Part shown: piece after piece, positions 1-5,193 of the stretch
How positions within the stretch are numbered: the first letter of the stretch is position 1
Layout of the letters: every line of letters begins with the position of its first letter
Source of the DNA: Paracoccaceae bacterium
GTDB lineage: Bacteria > Pseudomonadota > Alphaproteobacteria > Rhodobacterales > Rhodobacteraceae
NCBI GenBank assembly: GCA_021767525.1
Contig: JAASTF010000170.1
Location: 1-6,793 of the forward strand
Length of the DNA stretch: 6,793 bases
Direction: 5' to 3'
Translations under genes and position numbers: made by a program
Notes under the pieces: generated by a model
Seen by the model: only the letters and a program-made list of their open reading frames with translations
Told to the model about the DNA's origin: nothing
Databases searched by the model: none

Positions 1-765
1 ATCGAATGCGACCTGGTCAACAACGACGGTCGCTATGAAATGGATTTCGATGCCTGGGACGCGCAGATGGACGGGTCGGCCAAGATGTTCGTCCTGTGCT
101 CGCCGCACAACCCCGGCGGCCGCGTCTGGACCCGCGCCGAGCTGGAGGGCGTGGCCGATTTCTGCCGCCGGCACGACCTGATCCTGGTGTCCGACGAAAT
201 TCACCACGACCTGGTTTTTCCCGGCCAGACCCATACGCCGATGGCGCTGATCGACGGCATTTCCGACCGGCTGCTGATGATGTCGGCCACCACCAAGACC
301 TTCAACATCGCGGGCAGCCATTCGGGCAACGTGATCATCCCCGATGCAGGTTTGCGCGAAAAATTCGGCGCGCGGATGATGGGGCTGGGCCTGTCGCCGA
401 ACTCGTTCGGGCTGTTCATGGCCGAGGCCGCCTATAGCCCGGAAGGCGCGGCCTGGGTGGATGAGCTGGTGGCCTATCTCGACGGAAACCGCAAACTGTT
501 CGACGCGGGCGTGAACGCCATTCCTGGCCTCAAATCCATGCCGCTCGAAGCGACATACCTGGCCTGGGTCGATTTCTCGGGCACCGGTATGAGCCGCGAG
601 GATTTCACCGCCCGCGTCGAAAAAGATGCGCGCATCGCGGTGAACTATGGCCCCACCTTCGGGTCTGGCGGGGACACCTTCCTGCGCTTCAACCTGGCCA
701 CGCCGCGACCGCTGGTGGAACAGGCGGTCGAGCGGCTGCAAAAGGCCTTTGCCGACCTTCAGTAA
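1..765 (+). CDS. patB: MalY/PatB-type PLP-dependent C-S lyase (cystathionine beta-lyase family), 5' part missing
   Basis: This is a fold-type I PLP enzyme of the aminotransferase class I/II superfamily, MalY/PatB branch. The branch typically cleaves the C-S bond of cystathionine or related cysteine conjugates to a thiol, pyruvate and ammonia in the cytoplasm. The reading frame is open from base 1 (it begins IECDLVNNDG) and stops at TAA 763-765, giving 254 visible codons. Family members are about 390 residues, so roughly 135 N-terminal residues lie left of the window. Visible motifs are SPHNPGGRVW (the Asn that contacts PLP), SDEIHHDLVF (the Asp that pairs with the pyridine nitrogen) and SATTKTFNIAG, whose Lys (codon 295-297) should form the Schiff base. 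The C-terminal FLRFNLATP contains the substrate-carboxylate Arg. The ATG at 40 is internal and not the real start. The physiological substrate cannot be read from sequence; a true aminotransferase role is less likely. Confidence 0.9.
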   Translation: MECDLVNNDGRYEMDFDAWDAQMDGSAKMFVLCSPHNPGGRVWTRAELEGVADFCRRHDLILVSDEIHHDLVFPGQTHTPMALIDGISDRLLMMSATTKTFNIAGSHSGNVIIPDAGLREKFGARMMGLGLSPNSFGLFMAEAAYSPEGAAWVDELVAYLDGNRKLFDAGVNAIPGLKSMPLEATYLAWVDFSGTGMSREDFTARVEKDARIAVNYGPTFGSGGDTFLRFNLATPRPLVEQAVERLQKAFADLQ

Positions 766-793
766 GCCATTTGGATTGGCCCAAGCGCGCTGC

Positions 794-825
794 GGGCAAA
801 GCATGATCCCACGGCCGCTTTGTCC
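794..825 (+). terminator. weak stem-loop between convergent genes, possible terminator
   Basis: GGGCAAAGC (794-802) can pair with GCTTTGTCC (817-825), giving 9 pairs including one G-U, around a 14-base loop. It sits 28 bases after the patB stop and just before the end of the converging minus-strand gene. No T-run follows on either strand, so it is not a classical intrinsic terminator. On the minus strand the G-U pair becomes an A-C mismatch, so the fold favours the patB transcript. Position is the main argument for it. Confidence 0.3.
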
Positions 826-831
826 CCGAAC

Positions 832-1191
832 CTACTCTGGCGTATCGTGGGCCAGCAGGGCCACAGGCGCATCCTTGGGCCGCTCGAAATCCACCGGCTG
901 TTCGGTGCTGATTTCGGTCATGCGTTTGTAATCGTAATGCATCTCGCCGCCCTCTTCGGCGGCGGCAACGATCAGGCAGCGGCGCAGATGAACCGCACCA
1001 TCGTATAGATCAACCAGACCGCGCAGCTGCGGCACCAGCGCCAGGTCGACGGCAAAGCCATCGTCCCACGCGCGCAGAACCGGGTGCCGTTGGCCATCCA
1101 CCTCGACAGCCAGGCGATTGCGTTTGCGCCCCGCCTGGCGGCGTGCGGCGTCCAGCCCGGCCTGGACCTCTTTCGGCAGAAATGTCGACAT
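832..1191 (-). CDS. conserved-looking hypothetical protein, 119 aa
   Basis: I do not recognise a characterised family. The start is taken at the ATG whose first base is 1191 (MSTFLPKEVQ), because AGGGGGA (plus 1197-1203) lies about 5-6 bases upstream of it. An upstream in-frame ATG at 1218 would add nine residues but would place this ribosome site inside the gene. The protein opens with a charged, probably helical segment (residues 7-26, ending RKRNR). Alternating beta-like stretches follow (about residues 27-75), including VLRAWDDGFAVD and GLVDLYDG, and then an acidic, probably flexible tail. There is no signal peptide or membrane segment. The RxxxR followed by short strands is faintly PilZ-like, but the DxSxxG c-di-GMP motif is not present, so I do not assign that function. 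It lies 69 bases downstream of the 1261-2103 gene on the same strand and could be cotranscribed with it or use its own promoter. Confidence 0.75.
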   Translation of the reverse strand: MSTFLPKEVQAGLDAARRQAGRKRNRLAVEVDGQRHPVLRAWDDGFAVDLALVPQLRGLVDLYDGAVHLRRCLIVAAAEEGGEMHYDYKRMTEISTEQPVDFERPKDAPVALLAHDTPE

Positions 1192-1196
1192 CGGAA

Positions 1197-1203
1197 TCCC
1201 CCT
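1197..1203 (-). promoter_or_regulatory. ribosome binding site that decides the start at 1191
   Basis: On the minus strand this reads AGGGGGA, about 5-6 bases ahead of the ATG at 1191. It supports the shorter 119-residue product over the 128-residue reading from 1218. Confidence 0.6.
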
Positions 1204-1216
1204 GCTTGCGCCGTTC

Positions 1217-1245
1217 AAGGATGACCTGCCAAATCTTCACGTCAA
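1217..1245 (-). promoter_or_regulatory. candidate sigma-70 promoter for the 832-1191 gene
   Basis: The 69-base spacer 1192-1260 is markedly more AT-rich than its surroundings. On the minus strand a good -35 hexamer TTGACG (plus 1240-1245) is followed after 17 bases by ATCCTT (plus 1217-1222), which is a poor -10. The arrangement would leave a leader of roughly 20 bases. Only the -35 is convincing; poorly conserved -10 elements are common in this bacterial group. Confidence 0.3.
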
Positions 1246-1260
1246 GTTAATGACAAACTA

Positions 1261-2103
1261 TCATTGAATTTTTCCGGCATCGCCCAACCCAAGGATCCAA
1301 CCCTCGTCCTGAATTACATCCCTCGATTGTAAAAGCGGCGCATCCAGTGCGGCGCGCAACCGTCCATCCTGCCCCCACGCGGCCAGCCGCAAAGCGGTGT
1401 CGCGCACCTGTTGGGCATCGCGCACCAGGCCAAGCTCGACCACCATCGGCCATAGCGACGGGAACACCTCCGCCAGCACCAGCGGTGCGTCGGCGGGCCA
1501 TTCGAACGGCCAGACCGCGGCGCCGGTGGCGTGGCGCAACCGCTCCAGCATGGCGATGCCGGTCAGGGCCTGCCCACCGACCGACCCGGCCCCGGCAAGC
1601 TTCCACACCTCTTGCGCGCCGGGGGCCAGCGCATCGCAGGCGCGCCGGTTTTCCGGCAAGGCCGCCCCCCACCCGCCGGGCTTTTTGCGCGGCAGGCCGT
1701 CGATATCTCGTTTCAACCCGTTACCCCAGAACGGCCCCGGCACATCGAACAGCGCATTCAAACCCGCGCCCACGTCAAAGCGGTTATTGGCGTTCTTCGC
1801 CCCCTCCTCGACCCGCTCGGCCAGCGCCGCCCAAACCGCGCGCCAATCACCGCCCAGCCGCGCCGACAGCCCGGGCGGATAGCCAAAGGCAAAATCGAAC
1901 CCGGCCAGAACGCGCCGCCTCGCGCCCCTTTCGGCCAGCAGAATATCGCGCAGAATGGTTTCGGCCGTCACGCGCGTCGGCGGATTGTGCAGCGCCACGT
2001 CCCCGGCGCGCCAAACAGCGATCCAGATACTGTCCGCTCCGGTCTTGGGCGTGCCCGCCGCCGACCAATCGACCACTACGATCGTGTCGAACATCTTGTG
2101 CAT
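1261..2103 (-). CDS. DUF429/RNase H-like-fold protein of unknown function, 280 aa
   Basis: The protein carries acidic motifs in the order and spacing expected of an RNase H-like fold. These are VVDWSA (Asp12) on the first strand, AGFDFAFGYP (Asp70), LAEVFPSLWP (Glu212) and QVRDTALRLAAW (Asp236), followed by DEGWILG near the C-terminus. They resemble the GxD, EvyP, DalDAl and EgwI motifs of DUF429 proteins, predicted RNase H-like nucleases. That assignment is inferred from motif pattern only. From memory, relatives in this bacterial group are sometimes labelled 'molybdopterin-guanine dinucleotide synthesis'; I see no P-loop or other MobA/MobB motif that would justify that. The start at 2103 is supported by GGAGG (plus 2112-2116) with 8-base spacing; Met4 would sit 17 bases away. 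There is no signal peptide or membrane segment, so it is probably cytoplasmic. It is transcribed divergently from the reductase gene at 2194. Confidence 0.85.
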   Translation of the reverse strand: MHKMFDTIVVVDWSAAGTPKTGADSIWIAVWRAGDVALHNPPTRVTAETILRDILLAERGARRRVLAGFDFAFGYPPGLSARLGGDWRAVWAALAERVEEGAKNANNRFDVGAGLNALFDVPGPFWGNGLKRDIDGLPRKKPGGWGAALPENRRACDALAPGAQEVWKLAGAGSVGGQALTGIAMLERLRHATGAAVWPFEWPADAPLVLAEVFPSLWPMVVELGLVRDAQQVRDTALRLAAWGQDGRLRAALDAPLLQSRDVIQDEGWILGLGDAGKIQ

Positions 2104-2111
2104 TCATGCAG

Positions 2112-2116
2112 CCTCC
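2112..2116 (-). promoter_or_regulatory. ribosome binding site for the 1261-2103 gene
   Basis: On the minus strand this reads GGAGG, 8 bases ahead of the ATG at 2103. It selects Met1 over the ATG nine bases further in. Confidence 0.65.
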
Positions 2117-2155
2117 ATGCGCGCCCATCCCGGTTTCCCGATGCATTCCCCGGTC

Positions 2156-2177
2156 CTAATTAGTTTGATAACACAAA
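2156..2177. promoter_or_regulatory. AT-rich divergent promoter region with candidate operator half-sites
   Basis: Within the 90-base spacer between divergent genes, the perfect 8-bp palindrome CTAATTAG (2156-2163) is followed at once by TTTG (2164-2167), six bases, and CAAA (2174-2177), a second short inverted repeat. GATAAC (2168-2173) matches the -10 consensus at 4 of 6 positions, but no matching -35 is evident. The stretch is clearly AT-rich against a GC-rich background, as expected for a promoter, and the symmetry would suit a dimeric regulator. No regulator gene is adjacent, so the identity of any binding protein is unknown. Confidence 0.3.
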
Positions 2178-2180
2178 GAT

Positions 2181-2186
2181 AGGAGG
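2181..2186 (+). promoter_or_regulatory. strong ribosome binding site for the glutathionyl-hydroquinone reductase gene
   Basis: AGGAGG is a near-perfect Shine-Dalgarno sequence, 7 bases before the ATG at 2194. It is the strongest ribosome site in the window and fixes that start. Confidence 0.8.
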
Positions 2187-2193
2187 CCAGACC

Positions 2194-3168
2194 ATGGGCC
2201 AGTTGATCGACGGCGAATGGCATGACACGTGGTACGACACCTCGAAAACCGGGGGCAAGTTCGTGCGCTCGACCGCGGGATTTCGCAACTGGATCACGCC
2301 GGACGGCAGCGCCGGCCCCTCGGGCGAGGGCGGCTTCAAGGCCGAGCCGGGGCGCTACCACCTTTATGTATCTTACGCCTGCCCCTGGGCCCACCGCACC
2401 TTGATCTTTCGCAAGCTGAAGGGGTTGGAAGACATGATCGGCGTATCGGTCGTGCATCCCGACATGCTCTCCGACGGCTGGACTTTTGACAGCGATTTCG
2501 ACGGTGCCACCGGCGACCGGCTTTATGACGAGCCGTTCTTGCGCAACATCTACCTGCGCGCCGACCCCAAGATCTCGGGCCGCGTCACCGTTCCCGTCGT
2601 TTGGGATAAGGAACGCGAAACCATCGTGTCGAATGAGTCGGCCGAGATCATCCGCATGTTCAATTCGGCCTTCGACCACCTGACCGGCAACTCTGACGAT
2701 TACTGGCCGGAAGATCTGCGCGAGGCGATCGAGCCGGTGAATGACCGCATCTACGATACCGTCAATAACGGCGTCTACAAATCCGGCTTTGCCACCAGCC
2801 AGGACGCCTATGAAGAGGCGGTGAATCCGCTGTTCGACAGCCTGGATTGGCTGGAACGGCGCCTGTCCGAAAACCGCTACCTGATGGGCGACCGCCTGAC
2901 CGAAGCCGACTGGCGCCTTTTCACCACCCTGATCCGCTTTGATCCGGTCTATCACGGGCATTTCAAATGCAACCGCCGTCGGATCGTGGATTACCCCAAC
3001 CTATGGGCCTATACGCGCGAACTGTATCAATGGCCGGGCGTGGCCGAAACGGTGCATTTCGACCATTTCATGCGGCACTATCACTACAGCCATGACACCA
3101 TCAATCCGCATCGGATCATCCCCGTGGGGCCGGATCTGGATTATGATGAGCCGCATGGGCGTGGATAA
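2194..3168 (+). CDS. yqjG: glutathionyl-hydroquinone reductase (YqjG/ECM4, xi-class GST)
   Basis: Xi-class glutathione transferases reduce glutathionyl-hydroquinones, returning the hydroquinone and oxidised glutathione, in the cytoplasm. The 324-residue length is typical. The thioredoxin-like N-terminal domain carries the signature YACPWAHRT with the catalytic Cys63, then VTVPVVWD with the cis-Pro (Pro134) and NESAEI (Glu148-Ser149), which binds the glutathione gamma-glutamyl group. The all-helical C-terminal domain begins near residue 165 and includes NNGVYKSGFA (Tyr195) and HYHY (Tyr296). These match, in number and context, the active-site tyrosines I recall for E. coli YqjG. The end INPHRIIPVGP is the usual family tail. 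The start is fixed by AGGAGG at 2181-2186. The gene heads a plus-strand series, and the next gene begins about 60 bases downstream. A relationship to cobalamin synthesis is not expected from the family; it is probably a stress or quinone-detoxification enzyme that happens to be adjacent. Confidence 0.93.
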   Translation: MGQLIDGEWHDTWYDTSKTGGKFVRSTAGFRNWITPDGSAGPSGEGGFKAEPGRYHLYVSYACPWAHRTLIFRKLKGLEDMIGVSVVHPDMLSDGWTFDSDFDGATGDRLYDEPFLRNIYLRADPKISGRVTVPVVWDKERETIVSNESAEIIRMFNSAFDHLTGNSDDYWPEDLREAIEPVNDRIYDTVNNGVYKSGFATSQDAYEEAVNPLFDSLDWLERRLSENRYLMGDRLTEADWRLFTTLIRFDPVYHGHFKCNRRRIVDYPNLWAYTRELYQWPGVAETVHFDHFMRHYHYSHDTINPHRIIPVGPDLDYDEPHGRG

Positions 3169-3184
3169 TCGCTTGTGATTTTTG

Positions 3185-3231
3185 CATCGCTGCGCTTGAT
3201 GGGGGCAAACCCACCAACCGGCGCAGCGATG
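3185..3231 (+). repeat. perfect 11-bp inverted repeat (stem-loop) overlapping the cobC start codon
   Basis: CATCGCTGCGC (3185-3195) is the exact reverse complement of GCGCAGCGATG (3221-3231). Inside it TTG (3196-3198) can pair with CAA (3215-3217), and TGGG (3200-3203) with CCCA (3210-3213), separated by an A-C mismatch and leaving a GGCAAA loop. This makes a long, nearly closed RNA hairpin. The last three bases of the 3' arm are the probable cobC ATG. It follows the reductase stop by 16 bases. There is no T-run after it, so it is not a standard terminator. It could lower cobC translation, stabilise the upstream message, or both. Confidence 0.75.
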
Positions 3232-4230
3232 GACCAGACCAGCAGCTTCAAACGCGATCACGGTGGCGGCCTCGATGCCGCCATCGCGCAATTCGGCGGC
3301 GCACGGGCCGACTGGCTGGACCTGTCAACCGGGATCAACCCGGTGCCCTACCCCGTGCCGCCCCTGCCAGACGATGCGTGGACGGCCCTGCCCGACAGTC
3401 GCGCGCAACAGGCACTGATCGCGGCGGTCCGGCAGTTCTGGAATGTGCCCGAGGGCGCCGAGATCCTTGCCGCGCCCGGGGCCTCCTGCCTGATCGCGCA
3501 AATACCGCGGCTTGCGCCCCCGGGCCGCGTGCATATCGTGCATCCCACCTATAACGAACACGCCGCCGCCTTTCGCGGCCACGACTGGAGCGTGACAGAC
3601 AACACCCAAGGCGCGCAGGCGCAGGTCGTCGTTCATCCGAACAATCCCACCGGCCAGTGGCACGACCCCGCCAGCCTGACCGCACCGCTGGTCATCATCG
3701 ACGAAAGCTTTGCCGATGTTGCACCCGACCGGTCGCTGATCGCGCAGGCCGCGCTGCCCGGACGGGTCGTGCTGAAAAGTTTTGGCAAGTTCTGGGGCTT
3801 GGCCGGGCTGCGCTTGGGGTTCGCCATCGCCCGCCCCGACACCATCGCGCAACTGGCCGAGTGGCTGGGCCCCTGGCCCGTCTCGGGCCCCGCGCTGCAC
3901 ATCGGCGCGGCGGCGCTGGCCGATGCTGCATGGGCGAAAGACACCCGCGCCCGCCTGAACGAAGACGCCGCGCATCTGGACGCGCTGATGCTGCGCGCGG
4001 GCGCGCGTCTGCAAGGCGGCACATCGCTGTTCCGTCTTTACAACGTGGCCGATGCCGCCGCGTGGCAGGTGCATCTGGCCCGCCACAACGTTTGGAGCCG
4101 CATCTTCCCCTATTCCTCAACCCTGATCCGGCTGGGCCTGCCACATCCCGACCGCTGGCCGCAGCTGACCCACGCTCTCGGGACGGTGGGTGGGGCGATG
4201 CCGCAGGCGAGCGTCACCAACCGTCCATGA
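3229..4230 (+). CDS. cobC: threonine-phosphate decarboxylase CobC (aminopropanol arm of cobalamin synthesis)
   Basis: This PLP enzyme decarboxylates L-threonine O-3-phosphate to (R)-1-amino-2-propanol O-2-phosphate, the linker that CobD joins to the corrin ring. It is named by Pseudomonas denitrificans usage; the Salmonella counterpart is called CobD. From the ATG at 3229 it has 333 residues, the usual size. Motifs in order are RDHGG (9-13), DLSTGINPVPYP (31-42), HPTYNEH (105-111), HPNNPTG (136-142), IIDESF (156-161), SFGKFWGLAGLRLGF with the Schiff-base Lys187, and IRLGLP (Arg301). The start was chosen because RDHGG should lie within about ten residues of the N-terminus. A GTG at 3175 or ATG at 3199 would add 18 or 10 residues with no family character. 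None of the three has a good ribosome site, and the chosen ATG lies in a hairpin arm. The stop overlaps the cobD start by four bases. No cobalamin riboswitch fits in the 60-base gap upstream. Confidence 0.93.
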   Translation: MDQTSSFKRDHGGGLDAAIAQFGGARADWLDLSTGINPVPYPVPPLPDDAWTALPDSRAQQALIAAVRQFWNVPEGAEILAAPGASCLIAQIPRLAPPGRVHIVHPTYNEHAAAFRGHDWSVTDNTQGAQAQVVVHPNNPTGQWHDPASLTAPLVIIDESFADVAPDRSLIAQAALPGRVVLKSFGKFWGLAGLRLGFAIARPDTIAQLAEWLGPWPVSGPALHIGAAALADAAWAKDTRARLNEDAAHLDALMLRAGARLQGGTSLFRLYNVADAAAWQVHLARHNVWSRIFPYSSTLIRLGLPHPDRWPQLTHALGTVGGAMPQASVTNRP

Positions 4231-5123
4231 CCCTGACCCTGGCCCTGATCCTCGACGCCCTTCTGGGCGAGCCGCGCTGGCTCTGGTCGCGCCTGCCGCA
4301 TCCGGCGGTTCTGATGGGGCGCGCGGTGGGCTGGTGCGACGCGCGCTGGAACGACGGCGACAATCGCCGCCTGAAAGGCACGGGCGCGATGGCGCTGCTG
4401 GTCGCCGGGGCGGCGCTGCTGGGCGCGGTGCTGTCGGCCTTTGGCCCGGTCATGGAAATCGTCGTCGCCGCGATCCTCCTGGCGCAGAAATCGCTGATGC
4501 AGCATGTCGCCGCCGTGGCCACCGGCCTGCGCGCGGGCCTGCCCCAGGGCCGCGCCGCCGTGGCGATGATCGTCAGCCGCGACACCGCCGCGATGGACGA
4601 AAGCGCCGTGGCCCGTGCCGCCATCGAAAGCGCGGCGGAAAACCTGTCGGACGGGGTGATCGCCCCGGCCTTCTGGTTCGCCATCGCGGGCCTTCCCGGG
4701 CTGCTGGTCTACAAGATCGCCAACACCGCCGACAGCATGGTGGGCTATCGCACCCCGTGCCATGCACAGTTCGGCTGGGCCGCCGCGCGGTTGGATGATC
4801 TGCTGAACCTGCTGCCCGCGCGCCTGACCGCCCTGCTGATCGCGCTGCCTGCCGGGCTGCTGCGTGCCCTGCCCGCGATCCGGGCCGACGCCCGCCTGCA
4901 CCGCTCGCCCAATGCCGGCTGGCCCGAGGCCGCGATGGCCCGCGCCCTGGGCATCGCCCTGGCCGGCCCACGCGCCTATGACGGGCGGATGCGCGATTTT
5001 CCCTGGGTCAACGCAACCGGCCGCCGCCCCCTGATGGCGCAGGACATAGACGCCGCGATCCGCGTGCTGTGGATGGCCTGGGCCGTGGCGCTGGCGCTTT
5101 CCCTGCTGCTGGCGATAGCGTGA
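4227..5123 (+). CDS. cobD: adenosylcobinamide-phosphate synthase CobD (CbiB family), membrane protein
   Basis: CobD/CbiB is an integral inner-membrane enzyme that condenses adenosylcobyric acid with aminopropanol phosphate to give adenosylcobinamide phosphate. The 298-residue protein shows the family signatures in order: LDALLGEPRWLWSRLPHP (9-26), VSRDTAAMDE (116-125), AAIESAAENLSDGVIAPAFW (131-150), YKIANTADSMVGY (162-174), AARLDDLLNLLPARL (186-200) and SPNAGWPEAAMARALGI (227-243). Hydrophobic segments at about 54-72, 77-88, 145-163, 197-215 and 279-297 fit a multi-pass topology. It starts inside the end of cobC (ATGA, 4227-4230) with no strong ribosome site, so translation is probably coupled to that of its substrate supplier. 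The product has the full family length and no missing motif. A 70-base gap follows before the next gene. Confidence 0.96.
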   Translation: MTLTLALILDALLGEPRWLWSRLPHPAVLMGRAVGWCDARWNDGDNRRLKGTGAMALLVAGAALLGAVLSAFGPVMEIVVAAILLAQKSLMQHVAAVATGLRAGLPQGRAAVAMIVSRDTAAMDESAVARAAIESAAENLSDGVIAPAFWFAIAGLPGLLVYKIANTADSMVGYRTPCHAQFGWAAARLDDLLNLLPARLTALLIALPAGLLRALPAIRADARLHRSPNAGWPEAAMARALGIALAGPRAYDGRMRDFPWVNATGRRPLMAQDIDAAIRVLWMAWAVALALSLLLAIA

Positions 5124-5124
5124 G

Positions 5125-5150
5125 TTGCCAGCACCGCCCGGCCTGATACT
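5125..5150 (+). promoter_or_regulatory. weak candidate promoter upstream of the lytic transglycosylase gene
   Basis: In the 70-base gap after cobD, TTGCCA (5125-5130) resembles a -35 and GATACT (5145-5150) matches a -10 at 4 of 6 positions. The 14-base spacing is short of the usual 16-18, so this is only suggestive. The gap is long enough for the transglycosylase gene to have its own promoter rather than rely on readthrough from cobD. Confidence 0.2.
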
Positions 5151-5193
5151 CTTGGCCGAGGAACCACGTAGACAGCAAAGACATTACACCCCA

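Noticed and set aside
1347..2159. 270-residue plus-strand open frame opposite the RNase H-like gene
   Set aside because: Very rich in Arg, Pro and Ala with no fold signature; a typical out-of-frame product in high-GC DNA.
2104..2961. 285-residue open frame on the minus strand opposite the reductase gene
   Set aside because: It is fully antisense to a strongly supported gene, has no domain character and reflects the high-GC codon pattern of the plus strand. Its stop end also overlaps the divergent spacer, including the ribosome site of the 1261-2103 gene.
3175..3228. Upstream cobC starts (GTG 3175, ATG 3199)
   Set aside because: The added residues have no family character and neither start has a ribosome site. 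The GTG lies 6 bases after the reductase stop, so coupling is conceivable, and I therefore hold the 3229 start with moderate confidence only.
3169..3228. Cobalamin riboswitch upstream of cobC
   Set aside because: The gap is 60 bases, too short for the roughly 200-base element, and no B12-box-like sequence is present.
3185..3231. Intrinsic terminator after the reductase gene
   Set aside because: The stem is strong but no T-run follows it. The T-run at 3179-3183 lies before the stem on the plus strand and would read as A on the minus strand.
3325..4086. 253-residue minus-strand open frame opposite cobC
   Set aside because: Antisense shadow of a gene with full PLP-enzyme motifs; its composition is low-complexity and Gly/Arg/Gln-rich.
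5139..5158. CGGCC/GGCCG stem in the cobD-transglycosylase gap
   Set aside because: Only five pairs around a ten-base loop and no T-run; expected by chance at this GC content.
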